This document shows, piece after piece, positions 1-7,389 of a stretch of DNA of 8,696 nt. The position numbers were made by a program, and so were the translations under genes. The notes beneath the pieces are model-generated. The model worked only from the letters and a program-made list of their open reading frames with translations. It ran no database searches and was not told where the DNA came from. The stretch's first letter is position 1. Every line of letters begins with the position of its first letter. Origin of the DNA: an uncultured Porphyromonadaceae bacterium (GTDB lineage: Bacteria; Bacteroidota; Bacteroidia; Bacteroidales; Muribaculaceae); contig CAMWRO010000107.1 of NCBI GenBank assembly GCA_947176615.1, positions 1-8,696 on the forward strand. Reading direction: 5' to 3'.

Positions 1-85
1 AGAAAGTAAGCAAGAGCACAGTCACGTCACTCATCGCGGTCATGTCGATGAGGGTACTTTTTCTCTTAATTTTTACTTTTCCCAT
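1..85 (-). CDS. exbD: ExbD/TolR family biopolymer transporter, N-terminal fragment (runs off the window)
   Basis: The minus strand opens with ATG at 85 and reads 28 codons to the window edge without a stop. The protein begins MGKVKIKRKSTLIDMTAMSD, a basic cytoplasmic leader running into the start of the single membrane helix. Asp20, within D-x-T-A-M-S-D-V-x-x-L-L-L, sits where ExbD/TolR proteins carry the essential proton-relay aspartate (Asp25 of E. coli ExbD). ExbD works with ExbB in an inner-membrane motor that uses ion-motive force, usually to drive TonB. The gene lies 64 bases after the exbB stop on the same strand, so the two are probably co-transcribed. No Shine-Dalgarno sequence is visible, which is normal for Bacteroidetes. 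Only about a fifth of the protein is visible, so the subfamily cannot be settled. Confidence 0.85.
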   Translation of the reverse strand, partial: MGKVKIKRKSTLIDMTAMSDVTVLLLTF

Positions 86-149
86 ATTACACGTTGTTGT
101 TATAGGTTTATTTTAAATAAATGATAGAAACCTCAGCGGTAATATCGGA

Positions 150-971
150 TTAGTGGGTTGCTGTAAATGTCTGCACGATTGAGTAACCGATCTCGTCGAT
201 TGCGTAGGTCAGGTTATCGATTTTGTTTGTGTAGAAGTTATAAGAGATAACAGCGAATGCACCGGTTGCGATACCGAAGGCGGTGTTGATAAGTGCCTCA
301 GAGATACCGGTAGACAGCTCGGTTGAGTCAGGAGCACCTGAAGCGGCAAGAGCTTGGAACGACTTGATCATACCGATCACAGTACCGAGAAGACCGACGA
401 GAGTACCGAGGGTTGTGAGAGTAGCGACGATGGGGAGGTTCTGCTGGAGGGCAGGCATTTCGAGAGCGGTAGCTTCCTCAACGGCTTTCTGAAGGTTGGC
501 AATCTTCTGCTCTTTGGTGAGCTCGGTGTTGCGGTCCATTTCCTGATAAGCTACGAGAGCTGAAGAAACGACAGCGGCAACTGAACCTTTCTGAGTCTTG
601 CAGAGGTTCATGGCACCGTTGATGTCATTGGCTGCAAGGCATTTCTTAACGTTAGCGACAAACTTGGTGATGTTGCCTTTACCCTTGGCGCTTGAAAGAG
701 CAATCCAGCGTTCAACAGAAAGAACGATTACGGTAAGGAACAGAGTCTGGAGAATAGGCACGATGAAACCGCCCATGTAGATGGTTCCCCACAAATCCTT
801 GGGGTGACCTTCCTCGAAGTGAGATTCATGGCCGAACCAGAAGATAAACAGACACACAGCGACAATGCAGCATGCTACAATCACGAGAAATGCGTTCTTT
901 ACGCCTTTCACGTTGCTTTCAGACTTGGCAGCCTTTACGGGCTGGGTGGAATTAGGCTTTTGAGCTTCCAT
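150..971 (-). CDS. exbB: MotA/TolQ/ExbB family proton-channel protein
   Basis: Inner-membrane motor subunit that forms the ion channel with ExbD and energises TonB-dependent or related envelope machinery. From the chosen start the protein has 273 residues. It has a hydrophilic N-terminus rich in Lys, Ser and Pro (1-25), then hydrophobic segments at about 26-46, 67-88, 178-203 and 222-246. The third segment contains the family signature P-I-V-A-T-L-x-T-L-G-T-L-V-G-L-L-G-T-V-I-G-M (180-201). A long cytoplasmic stretch (about 90-177), typical of the family, separates segments two and three. The frame is open for 38 more codons upstream (to 1085). I prefer ATG at 969-971 because the extra part is not ExbB-like, overlaps a promoter-like TAAATTTG, and the stretch just before 971 is A-rich leader-like DNA. 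It is followed by exbD on the same strand. Confidence 0.9.
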   Translation of the reverse strand: MEAQKPNSTQPVKAAKSESNVKGVKNAFLVIVACCIVAVCLFIFWFGHESHFEEGHPKDLWGTIYMGGFIVPILQTLFLTVIVLSVERWIALSSAKGKGNITKFVANVKKCLAANDINGAMNLCKTQKGSVAAVVSSALVAYQEMDRNTELTKEQKIANLQKAVEEATALEMPALQQNLPIVATLTTLGTLVGLLGTVIGMIKSFQALAASGAPDSTELSTGISEALINTAFGIATGAFAVISYNFYTNKIDNLTYAIDEIGYSIVQTFTATH

Positions 972-1033
972 AATTTTGGGTTTACTAAAGTTTTTTGTTT
1001 GGTTTATTGTTATTAGTTTTGATGATTTTTCGC

Positions 1034-1041
1034 CAAATTTA
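1034..1041 (-). promoter_or_regulatory. Possible Bacteroidetes -7 box for exbB
   Basis: Read on the minus strand this is TAAATTTG, matching the Bacteroidetes -7 consensus TAnnTTTG. It lies about 63 bases upstream of the preferred exbB ATG. I do not see a convincing -33 TTTG at the usual distance. In AT-rich DNA a chance match is quite possible, so this is tentative. Confidence 0.35.
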
Positions 1042-1255
1042 TCAAAGAGCCATTTTGATGGTATCGATTTGTCCCGGCCACGCATGACACAGGGGTAAAA
1101 CGGTTATGCAAAATTATTATTTAATTTCGGTGTTTCCAAACTTTTTGGGGTAATATTTTTGTTGTTTCTGCTGTAAAACATCAAATTATATTAAAGTTGA
1201 TTTATTTTACAAAAAAAATCCATCGTTTCACTAAAGATAAACCAAAAATAATGGA

Positions 1256-1263
1256 TAACTTTG
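1256..1263 (+). promoter_or_regulatory. Bacteroidetes-type -7 promoter element for nqrA-F
   Basis: TAACTTTG matches the Bacteroidetes primary sigma -7 consensus TAnnTTTG and is followed by a pyrimidine/purine start region. It lies 27 bases before the nqrA ATG, so the expected leader is only about 20 bases. The -33 element is weak: the nearest candidate is TTTC at 1226-1229, further away than usual. The identical octamer precedes the gene at 7390. Confidence 0.65.
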
Positions 1264-1290
1264 CACCCACGATTACAACTTACAATTAAA

Positions 1291-2625
1291 ATGAGAAAAA
1301 CGATAAACCTCCGCAAGGGATTAAATCTAAACCTAAGGGGTGGCGTCGAGAGCGAAGACGTGACAATGGTCACGCCGTCGCTTGTCGCAGTTATCCCCGA
1401 CGATTTCCCCGGATTTTCGCCCAAGCTCGACGTTGCCGAAGGAGACATTGTCGAAGCCGGAACCCCGTTAATGCACGATAAGAACTGCGAATCGGTCAAG
1501 CTCGTAAGTCCTGTCGCAGGAAAGGTCAGCGCGGTAGTGCGCGGAGCGCGTCGCAAAATCGAGCGCGTCGTAATCGCGCCCGAAGGAAACGGCTCGCTCG
1601 TCCATGACGCCGCCAAAGCGACCTCGGCCGAGACTGTGAAGACACTGCTGATGGAAAGCGGCCTCTGGGCAATGATGCGCCGCCGTCCTTATGCAATCAT
1701 CCCGCAAGCTGCCGACAAGCCGCGCGACATCTTTGTGACCGCGATGGACACCGCCCCGCTCGCTTGGGATCCCGAAACACTCGCCGCCGGAAAAACAGCT
1801 GAAATCGCTGCCGGAGTAAAGGCCCTGAAACTGCTCACAAGCGGTAATATATATATAGGAATAAAGAACGGCTCGCAAATGCCCGACATCGCCGGTGCCG
1901 AAATGGTGGAATTCAACACCCTCCACCCGGCCGGAAACGCCGGCATACAGGCCGCCAATATCCGCCCGGTCAACAAGGGAGAAGTCATCTGGACGCTCGA
2001 CATCATCACCCTCGCCCGCATCGGCGCCCTGATGCTGACCGGAAAAGCCGACTTTGAGACGACCGTAGCCGTCACCGGGTCAGAAGTGAAGACACCGCGC
2101 CTGATAAAGACCGTCGACGGTGCCGACATGGCGCAGCTCACCGAGGGCAACATCGTCAATGACGGCCGCAACCACCGCATAATCTCAGGAAACGTGCTGA
2201 CCGGCATCCCTGTCGGCAACGACGGTTTCCTCCGTTTCCCCTACCGCCAGATAACCGTAATCCCCGAGGGCGACGACGCCGACGAGTTCATGGGGTGGGC
2301 ATCGCTCAGTCCCTCCAAGATGAGCACTAACCGCTCCTTCCTCGGCCACTTCCTCAACCGCGCCTTCTCGCCCGACGCCCGTCTGCAAGGCGGCCGCCGA
2401 GGCATGATCATGTCAGGGGAATATGACAAGGTTTTCCCGATGGACATCCTTCCCGAATACCTCATCAAGGCGATAATGTCGCGCGACATCGACCAGATGG
2501 AGGCCCTCGGCATCTACGAGGTCGCCCCCGAAGACTTTGCCCTGTGTGAATATGTCGACCCGTCCAAGCTCGAACTCCAGCGCATCGTGCGCGAAGGTCT
2601 CGACTACCTGCGCAGCGAAATTTAA
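1291..2625 (+). CDS. nqrA: Na+-translocating NADH:quinone oxidoreductase subunit A
   Basis: NqrA is the peripheral cytoplasmic subunit of Na+-NQR, linked to the quinone-binding region near NqrB. The 444-residue length is usual for the family. Residues 1-20 (MRKTINLRKGLNLNLRGG) are the typical basic start. Residues 49-95 form a biotinyl/lipoyl-like barrelled region ending in S-P-V-A-G-K-V. Other recognisable family stretches are R-P-Y-A-I-I-P-Q (132-139), L-H-P-A-G-N-A-G (211-218), I-S-G-N-V-L-T-G (298-305) and a C-terminal L-G-I-Y-E-V-A-P-E-D-F-A-L-C-E-Y-V-D-P-S-K (406-426). The frame extends to a TTG at 1261, but that codon lies inside the promoter element. ATG 1291 begins the conserved N-terminus and is the start. 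It is the first gene of nqrABCDEF and ends with TAA. Confidence 0.96.
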   Translation: MRKTINLRKGLNLNLRGGVESEDVTMVTPSLVAVIPDDFPGFSPKLDVAEGDIVEAGTPLMHDKNCESVKLVSPVAGKVSAVVRGARRKIERVVIAPEGNGSLVHDAAKATSAETVKTLLMESGLWAMMRRRPYAIIPQAADKPRDIFVTAMDTAPLAWDPETLAAGKTAEIAAGVKALKLLTSGNIYIGIKNGSQMPDIAGAEMVEFNTLHPAGNAGIQAANIRPVNKGEVIWTLDIITLARIGALMLTGKADFETTVAVTGSEVKTPRLIKTVDGADMAQLTEGNIVNDGRNHRIISGNVLTGIPVGNDGFLRFPYRQITVIPEGDDADEFMGWASLSPSKMSTNRSFLGHFLNRAFSPDARLQGGRRGMIMSGEYDKVFPMDILPEYLIKAIMSRDIDQMEALGIYEVAPEDFALCEYVDPSKLELQRIVREGLDYLRSEI

Positions 2626-2656
2626 CAGCAACTTCATTATATCTTAATTTATAAAG

Positions 2657-3865
2657 GTGAAAGCGTTAAGAAATTACCTCAACCGTGTCAAGCCCAATTT
2701 TGAGCCGGGCGGGAAGCTACACGCGTTCCGCAGCGTCTTTGACGGCTTTGAGACATTCCTGTTCACCCCCAACACGACTTCCACGTCGGGCGTGAACATC
2801 CACGACAGCCTCGATTCCAAGCGAGTTATGATTATCGTGGTGATGGCACTGATGCCGTGTCTTTTCTTCGGCATGTACAATACCGGCTATCAGAACTGGC
2901 TCGGAGCCGGGGCACAGAGTTTCCCGTTCTGGGAAATCATGCTCTATGGTTTCCTCGCCATCCTTCCCCGCATCGCAGTGACCTACATTGTCGGTCTCGG
3001 CATTGAATTTATAGTCGCCCAGTGGCGGCGCGAGGAAATTCAGGAAGGATTCCTCGTGACAGGCATCCTCATCCCCCTCATCTGCCCCATCGAGACCCCG
3101 CTGTGGATGCTCGCCGTGGCAACCGCGTTCTCCGTAATCTTTGTAAAAGAGGTGTTCGGCGGCACGGGATACAATGTCTTTAACGTCGCGCTCGTCACCC
3201 GCGCATTCCTCTTTTTTGCCTATCCGGCACAGATGAGCGGTGACAACGTGTTTGTATCCACCCGCCCCATTCTGGGCCTCGGCTACAATGTCAACTATGC
3301 CGACGGAATCTCGGGAGCGACCCCCCTCGGGCAGATTGCCACCTCGGGAGCGGGAGAACAGCCCCTCAACATCATCGGCGACCCCATCTCGACTTGGGAC
3401 GCATTCCTCGGACTGATACCCGGCTCCTTCGGCGAGACTTCGACACTCTGCATCCTTATCGGAGCGATAATACTGCTGTGGACCGGAATCGCGTCATGGC
3501 GCATCATCCTGTCGGTTGTTGCCGGCGGCCTGTTCATGGGCTGGGTGGCCAACACGTTCCAGACACCCACCTACCCCGCTTCGTTCCTGTCGCCGCTCGA
3601 CCAGCTGCTCTATGGCGGATTTGCCTTTGCAGCCGTGTTCATGGCCACTGACCCTGTAACGGCCGCCCGCACCGGTGTAGGCAAATATGTCTACGGATTC
3701 CTTGTCGGGGTTGTCGCCATCCTCATCCGTGTCTACAACAACGGCTATCCCGAAGGCGCGATGCTCGCCGTGCTGCTGATGAACGCCCTTGCGCCGCTGA
3801 TTGACTACTGCGTCGTGCAGGCCAACATTAACCGCCGCATGCGCCGAACCAAAACAAGCGCATGA
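2657..3865 (+). CDS. nqrB: Na+-translocating NADH:quinone oxidoreductase subunit B
   Basis: NqrB is the large integral-membrane subunit that carries covalent FMN and riboflavin and takes part in Na+ translocation and quinone reduction. The 402-residue protein starts with the Bacteroidetes-type KALRNYLNRVKPNFEPGGK. It has many hydrophobic segments, roughly at 56-75, 93-121, 132-165, 262-278, 283-300, 314-330, 344-360 and 367-387. The FMN attachment motif S-G-A-T is present, with Thr222 (codon 3320-3322) as the expected phosphoester site made by ApbE, which is not encoded in this window. Translation starts at GTG 2657: an in-frame TAA lies just upstream at 2645-2647 and the next in-frame Met is residue 58, so GTG is well supported. 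The gap after nqrA is 31 bases. The stop is TGA. Confidence 0.96.
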   Translation: MKALRNYLNRVKPNFEPGGKLHAFRSVFDGFETFLFTPNTTSTSGVNIHDSLDSKRVMIIVVMALMPCLFFGMYNTGYQNWLGAGAQSFPFWEIMLYGFLAILPRIAVTYIVGLGIEFIVAQWRREEIQEGFLVTGILIPLICPIETPLWMLAVATAFSVIFVKEVFGGTGYNVFNVALVTRAFLFFAYPAQMSGDNVFVSTRPILGLGYNVNYADGISGATPLGQIATSGAGEQPLNIIGDPISTWDAFLGLIPGSFGETSTLCILIGAIILLWTGIASWRIILSVVAGGLFMGWVANTFQTPTYPASFLSPLDQLLYGGFAFAAVFMATDPVTAARTGVGKYVYGFLVGVVAILIRVYNNGYPEGAMLAVLLMNALAPLIDYCVVQANINRRMRRTKTSA

Positions 3866-3891
3866 CCACTTAACGAGAAAGGAACAAAGTC

Positions 3892-4605
3892 ATGAATAAG
3901 CAGAGTAATACTTATACAGTAATATATATCTTTGTCATGGTCGTTGTCGTCGGAGCGGCTCTCGCCCTGACCTCGCTGGCCCTCAAACCGCGCCAGCAGC
4001 AAAACATCGATGCCGACAAGATGAAACAGATTCTCGCCGCCGCCCTCATCGAGCCGCAGAAAGGACAGATTGTCGACACCTACAACGAGTGTGTCACCTC
4101 GACATTCGTAGTCAATGCCGAGGGAGAGCGCATCGACGGCGTGGATGCCTTCACGGTCAACGTGGCCGAGCAGAGCAAGCTCAGCGCCGACCGCCGCGAG
4201 CTCCCTGTCTTTGAAGTGCGCACCGCCGACGGAGCGACCAAATACATCCTCCCCGTCTACGGCGCGGGACTCTGGGGCCCCATCTGGGGGTATGTGGCGT
4301 TTAATGCCGACGGGGCGACCATCTACGGAGCCTATTTCGCCCATCAGGGAGAAACCCCGGGACTCGGCGCCGAGATTGAAAAACCGGCGTTCAGCAGCCA
4401 GTTTGAAGGCAAGACCGTGTTCAAGGACGGGCGTTTCAAACCGATTGCCGTGGTCAAGGCAGGCCAGAAACCCCTTGACGGCGAAGATTATGTCGACGGA
4501 ATCTCGGGCGGCACAATCACCTCCAAGGGAGTCGGCTCCATGCTCGACAACTGCCTCTCGCCCTACAAGGCTTTCCTCAAGTCGCTTAATAACTCTAATA
4601 ACTAA
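3892..4605 (+). CDS. nqrC: Na+-translocating NADH:quinone oxidoreductase subunit C
   Basis: NqrC is a membrane-anchored subunit with an FMN-binding domain on the outer face of the inner membrane, relaying electrons within Na+-NQR. The protein has 237 residues. A single N-terminal membrane helix (about 9-31) is followed by the soluble FMN-binding domain. It shows the family pattern G-L-W-G-P-I-W-G-Y (126-134) and A-H-Q-G-E-T-P-G-L-G-A-E-I (150-162). The flavinylation motif reads D-G-I-S-G-G-T-I-T (202-210), with Thr208 as the expected FMN acceptor; the residue before it is Gly rather than the commoner Ala. A purine-rich AGAAAGGAA lies shortly before the ATG and may help initiation. The gap after nqrB is 26 bases. 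The stop is TAA. Confidence 0.96.
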   Translation: MNKQSNTYTVIYIFVMVVVVGAALALTSLALKPRQQQNIDADKMKQILAAALIEPQKGQIVDTYNECVTSTFVVNAEGERIDGVDAFTVNVAEQSKLSADRRELPVFEVRTADGATKYILPVYGAGLWGPIWGYVAFNADGATIYGAYFAHQGETPGLGAEIEKPAFSSQFEGKTVFKDGRFKPIAVVKAGQKPLDGEDYVDGISGGTITSKGVGSMLDNCLSPYKAFLKSLNNSNN

Positions 4606-4633
4606 TCCACCAACCCAATAATTTGCCTCAATC

Positions 4634-5260
4634 ATGGCAGAAAAAATCAAAAACCGGGACGCATTTTTCAACCCGTTCTCCAAGAACAACCCCGTGGTGG
4701 TGCAGGTACTCGGCATCTGCTCGGTGCTTGCCGTCACGGCCAAACTTGAGCCGGCTATCGTGATGGGCATTTCGGTAATCGCAGTCCTTGCCTTTGCCAA
4801 TGTCATCATATCACTGCTGCGCAACACCATCCCCACCAATATCCGCATCATCGTCCAGCTCGTGGTCGTGGCCGGACTCGTTGTAATCGTCGACCAGCTG
4901 CTCAAGGCGTTTGCCTACGACGCAAGCAAGCAACTCTCGGTGTTTATCGGACTTATCATCACCAACTGTATCCTCATGGGCCGTCTCGAAGCATTCGCGA
5001 TGGGCAACAAGCCGTGGCCCTCGTTCCTCGACGGCGTTGGCAACGGAATCGGCTACACGATTATCCTAGTCATCGTCGGTTTTTTCCGCGAGCTGCTCGG
5101 CAGCGGCACCCTCTTGGGCTATCAGGTGTTTCCCCAGTCATTCTATGACGCAGGATATGTCAACAACGGCCTGATGATTCTCCCCCCGATGGCCCTCATC
5201 GTCGTCGCCTGCATCATCTGGGTTCAGCGCAGTGTCAACAAAGACCTTCAGGAAGATTGA
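4634..5260 (+). CDS. nqrD: Na+-translocating NADH:quinone oxidoreductase subunit D
   Basis: NqrD is an integral-membrane subunit that pairs with NqrE to form the Na+ path and hold the intramembrane iron-sulfur centre. The 208-residue length matches the family. It has about six hydrophobic segments (roughly 20-38, 40-61, 70-92, 98-117, 138-156, 178-198). The two cysteines expected to ligate the cluster are present: Cys29 (in V-L-G-I-C-S-V-L-A-V) and Cys112 (in T-N-C-I-L-M-G-R-L-E-A), the same numbers as in Vibrio cholerae NqrD. The protein begins MAEKIKNRDAFFNPFSKNNP. It lies 28 bases after nqrC with no clear Shine-Dalgarno sequence and ends with TGA. Confidence 0.96.
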   Translation: MAEKIKNRDAFFNPFSKNNPVVVQVLGICSVLAVTAKLEPAIVMGISVIAVLAFANVIISLLRNTIPTNIRIIVQLVVVAGLVVIVDQLLKAFAYDASKQLSVFIGLIITNCILMGRLEAFAMGNKPWPSFLDGVGNGIGYTIILVIVGFFRELLGSGTLLGYQVFPQSFYDAGYVNNGLMILPPMALIVVACIIWVQRSVNKDLQED

Positions 5261-5287
5261 TTGTCACATTGAAAAAGAATTCGTAAC

Positions 5288-5905
5288 ATGGAAAATCTGA
5301 ATCTGTTTATACGGTCGATCTTTGTCGACAACATGATATTTGCCTACTTCCTCGGCATGTGCTCATTTATCGCGGTGTCCAAGAATGTCAAGACCGCCTT
5401 CGGCCTCGGCATCGCCGTGACTTTCATGCTGTGCATCACGCTGCCCATCAACTACCTGCTCAACACCTATGTGCTTCAGGCAGGCGCGCTCGCTTGGCTC
5501 GGCCCCGAATTTGCCGATGTCGACCTGAGCTTCCTCTCGCTGATTATGTTCATCGCCGTCATCGCGTCGATGACCCAGCTTGTCGAAATGGCAGTCGAGA
5601 AATACAGCCCGGCGCTCTACTCGTCGCTCGGCATCTTCCTCCCCCTTATCGCCGTCAACTGCGCCATCCTCGGCGGCTCGCTGTTCATGCAGCAGCGCGA
5701 CTTCGGCAGCGTCTGGACAGCCGCCTGCGCCGGTGCCGGATGGGGTCTCGGATGGCTGCTCGCCATCTCGGCAATCGCCGCTATCCGCGAGCGCCTCGCC
5801 GTTTACTCCAACATCCCCCGCCCGCTGCGCGGAGTCGGCATCACCTTTATTATCACCGCCCTGATGGGTATAGCTTTCATGAGTTTCCTCGGTATAAAAA
5901 TATAA
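5288..5905 (+). CDS. nqrE: Na+-translocating NADH:quinone oxidoreductase subunit E
   Basis: NqrE is the inverted-topology partner of NqrD and completes the membrane Na+ channel and iron-sulfur site of Na+-NQR. The protein has 205 residues and about six hydrophobic segments (roughly 10-30, 37-57, 80-100, 113-131, 142-165, 181-201). The cluster cysteines are Cys25 (in F-L-G-M-C-S-F-I-A-V) and Cys125 (in A-V-N-C-A-I-L-G-G). The latter matches the N-C-x-I-L motif in NqrD, as expected for these paralogues. ATG 5288 lies 27 bases after nqrD. The TAA stop sits four bases before the nqrF start, suggesting coupled translation. Confidence 0.96.
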   Translation: MENLNLFIRSIFVDNMIFAYFLGMCSFIAVSKNVKTAFGLGIAVTFMLCITLPINYLLNTYVLQAGALAWLGPEFADVDLSFLSLIMFIAVIASMTQLVEMAVEKYSPALYSSLGIFLPLIAVNCAILGGSLFMQQRDFGSVWTAACAGAGWGLGWLLAISAIAAIRERLAVYSNIPRPLRGVGITFIITALMGIAFMSFLGIKI

Positions 5906-5909
5906 CAGC

Positions 5910-7214
5910 ATGACACTTCTGAATATATTATGCGAGACCTCGACTGACACACTGACAGTAATGGCGGGTGTGGGAATCTTCCTGCTCATAACATTGCTGC
6001 TTGTCGCCATCCTGCTTCTCGCCAAAAAATATCTTGTCCACTCGGGCAAAGTGAAGATTACGATAAACAACGACAAGGTTGTCGAGGCCGACTCGGGCAA
6101 GACACTTCTGTCGACTTTTGCCGACAACAACATCTTCCTTTCATCAGCCTGCGGCGGCAAAGGCAGCTGCGGCCAATGCAAATGTCAGGTATTCTCGGGC
6201 GGCGGCGACATCCTCCCCACCGAAAAAGTGCACTTCTCGCGCAAGCAGCAGCAAGACCACTGGCGACTCGGCTGTCAGGTAAAGGTCAAGGAAGACATCA
6301 GCGTGGGCATCCCCGCCTCGGCCCTTGACGTCAAGGAATGGGAATGCGAGGTTATCTCCAACAACAACGTGGCCACCTTCATCAAGGAATTCATCGTCGC
6401 CCTCCCCGCCGGCGCCCACATGGACTTCATCCCCGGCTCCTACGCCCAGATTAAAATCCCCGAATACTCGATGGACTATGACAAGGACATCGACAAAGCG
6501 TCAATCGGCGACGAATACCTCCCCGCTTGGGAAAAATTCGGTCTTTTCGGCCTCAAGTGCAAAAACACCGAGACAACCGTGCGCGCCTACTCGATGGCCA
6601 ACTACCCCGAAGAAGGCGACCGCATCATGCTGACAGTGCGCATCGCCACACCGCCCTTCAAGCCGAAACCCCAAGTAGGATTCCAAAACGTCATGCCCGG
6701 TATCGCCTCAAGCTACATCTTCTCGCTCAAACCGGGTGACAAAGTGCTCATGAGCGGCCCCTACGGCGACTTCCACCCCATCGTCGACTCCAAGGCCGAA
6801 ATGATGTGGGTCGGCGGCGGCGCCGGCATGGCCCCCCTCCGCGCCCAGATCATGTGGATGACCAAGACCCTCCACACCACCGACCGCGTCATGAACTACT
6901 TCTATGGCGCCCGCGCGCTCAACGAGGTGTTCTATCTCGACGACTTCCTCCAGCTTGAAAAAGACTTCCCCAACTTCAAGTTCCACCTCGCCCTCGACCG
7001 CCCCGACCCGGCAGCCGACGCCGCAGGAGTCAAGTACACCCCGGGGTTCGTCCATCAGGTAATCTACAACAACTACCTCAAAGACCATCCCGCACCCGAA
7101 GACATCGAATACTACATGTGCGGCCCCGGCCCGATGAGCGCAGCCGTCAACAAAATGCTCGACGACCTCGGCGTAGACCCGACGTCAATCCACTACGACA
7201 ACTTCGGAGGATAA
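5910..7214 (+). CDS. nqrF: Na+-translocating NADH:quinone oxidoreductase subunit F (NADH dehydrogenase, FAD/2Fe-2S)
   Basis: NqrF is the electron-input subunit. It oxidises NADH in the cytoplasm and passes electrons through FAD and a [2Fe-2S] cluster to the rest of the complex. The protein has 434 residues. One membrane anchor lies at about 17-38. A plant-type ferredoxin domain (about 45-135) has Cys81, Cys87, Cys90 and Cys122 in the pattern C-x5-C-x2-C-x31-C. A ferredoxin-reductase-like domain follows, with the FAD motif R-A-Y-S-M (225-229). The NADH-binding signature is G-G-G-A-G-M-A-P-L (302-310), with C-G-P-G-P-M at 404-409. The protein ends with the characteristic D-N-F-G-G. No cofactor residue appears to be missing. 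The start overlaps almost directly with the end of nqrE. It is the last gene of the operon and is followed by a hairpin terminator. Confidence 0.97.
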   Translation: MTLLNILCETSTDTLTVMAGVGIFLLITLLLVAILLLAKKYLVHSGKVKITINNDKVVEADSGKTLLSTFADNNIFLSSACGGKGSCGQCKCQVFSGGGDILPTEKVHFSRKQQQDHWRLGCQVKVKEDISVGIPASALDVKEWECEVISNNNVATFIKEFIVALPAGAHMDFIPGSYAQIKIPEYSMDYDKDIDKASIGDEYLPAWEKFGLFGLKCKNTETTVRAYSMANYPEEGDRIMLTVRIATPPFKPKPQVGFQNVMPGIASSYIFSLKPGDKVLMSGPYGDFHPIVDSKAEMMWVGGGAGMAPLRAQIMWMTKTLHTTDRVMNYFYGARALNEVFYLDDFLQLEKDFPNFKFHLALDRPDPAADAAGVKYTPGFVHQVIYNNYLKDHPAPEDIEYYMCGPGPMSAAVNKMLDDLGVDPTSIHYDNFGG

Positions 7215-7222
7215 ATACCGAC

Positions 7223-7289
7223 TGCAAATAAAAAAATAAAGGAGGGCGGATGTTTCGCGATAGAAATCATCCGCCCTCCTCTATTTGCA
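7223..7289. terminator. Hairpin terminator after nqrF
   Basis: The arm GGAGGGCGGATG (7241-7252) pairs perfectly with CATCCGCCCTCC (7268-7279). TTTC (7253-7256) and GAAA (7263-7266) extend it with a one-base bulge at 7267, leaving a six-base loop. An outer pair, TGCAAATA (7223-7230) with TATTTGCA (7282-7289), encloses it. It starts nine bases after the nqrF stop, so it most likely ends the nqr transcript. On the plus strand the run after the stem is only a short, broken U stretch (CTCTATTT). The better T run (TTTATTTTTTTATTT) is read on the minus strand, so the structure may stop polymerase from both sides. Confidence 0.8.
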
Positions 7290-7343
7290 ATCCGCCATTT
7301 GTTATTTTAATCTAATTCCGCTTATTTATTGAAAAAAAATCCG

Positions 7344-7351
7344 TAACTTTG
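7344..7351 (+). promoter_or_regulatory. Bacteroidetes-type -7 promoter element for the glycogen synthase-like gene
   Basis: TAACTTTG matches TAnnTTTG and is identical to the nqrA element, with shared flanking GC/A (TAACTTTGCA). It lies 38 bases upstream of the ATG at 7390 and just after the nqr terminator, so it most likely starts a new transcription unit. A TATTG at 7327-7331 lies too close to be a standard -33 element, so the upstream half is not clear. Confidence 0.65.
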
Positions 7352-7389
7352 CAAATACTTTTATAACTCTAAACACTACACCGTTTCTA

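Larger units (their letters stand above)
972..1290. other. Divergent intergenic region between exbB and nqrA
   Basis: This 319-base AT-rich region separates the divergent exbB and nqrA starts and must hold the promoters for both. The only elements I can name are the TAAATTTG on the minus strand (1034-1041) and TAACTTTG on the plus strand (1256-1263). I see no RNA gene, riboswitch-like structure, convincing operator palindrome or separate small gene in it. Confidence 0.7.

Noticed and set aside
972..1085. A 38-codon N-terminal extension of ExbB starting at ATG 1085 on the minus strand.
   Set aside because: The extra residues are polar and unlike ExbB, they overlap a TAnnTTTG promoter-like site, and the internal ATG at 971 gives the usual length and topology.
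1136..1148. A short inverted repeat CCAAA/TTTGG in the exbB-nqrA intergenic region.
   Set aside because: Five base pairs with a three-base loop and no T run is expected by chance in AT-rich DNA.
1154..1161. TATTTTTG, a second match to the TAnnTTTG promoter consensus upstream of nqrA.
   Set aside because: It is embedded in a T-rich stretch where such matches arise by chance, has no -33 partner at the right distance, and the TAACTTTG at 1256 is much better placed.
3805..4905. A 366-codon minus-strand ORF across nqrC and the start of nqrD.
   Set aside because: It is antisense to clearly conserved nqr genes. High third-position GC in these genes suppresses antisense stops, and the translated product shows no recognisable family.
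5363..6181. A 272-codon minus-strand ORF opposite nqrE and nqrF.
   Set aside because: Same cause: low-complexity, charged shadow sequence opposite well-supported genes.
7250..7315. A 21-codon ORF (MFRDRNHPPSS...) with an AGGAGG sequence just before its ATG.
   Set aside because: It lies inside the terminator hairpin and the AGGAGG is part of the stem. This genome's other genes do not rely on such a site, so it is most likely coincidence.
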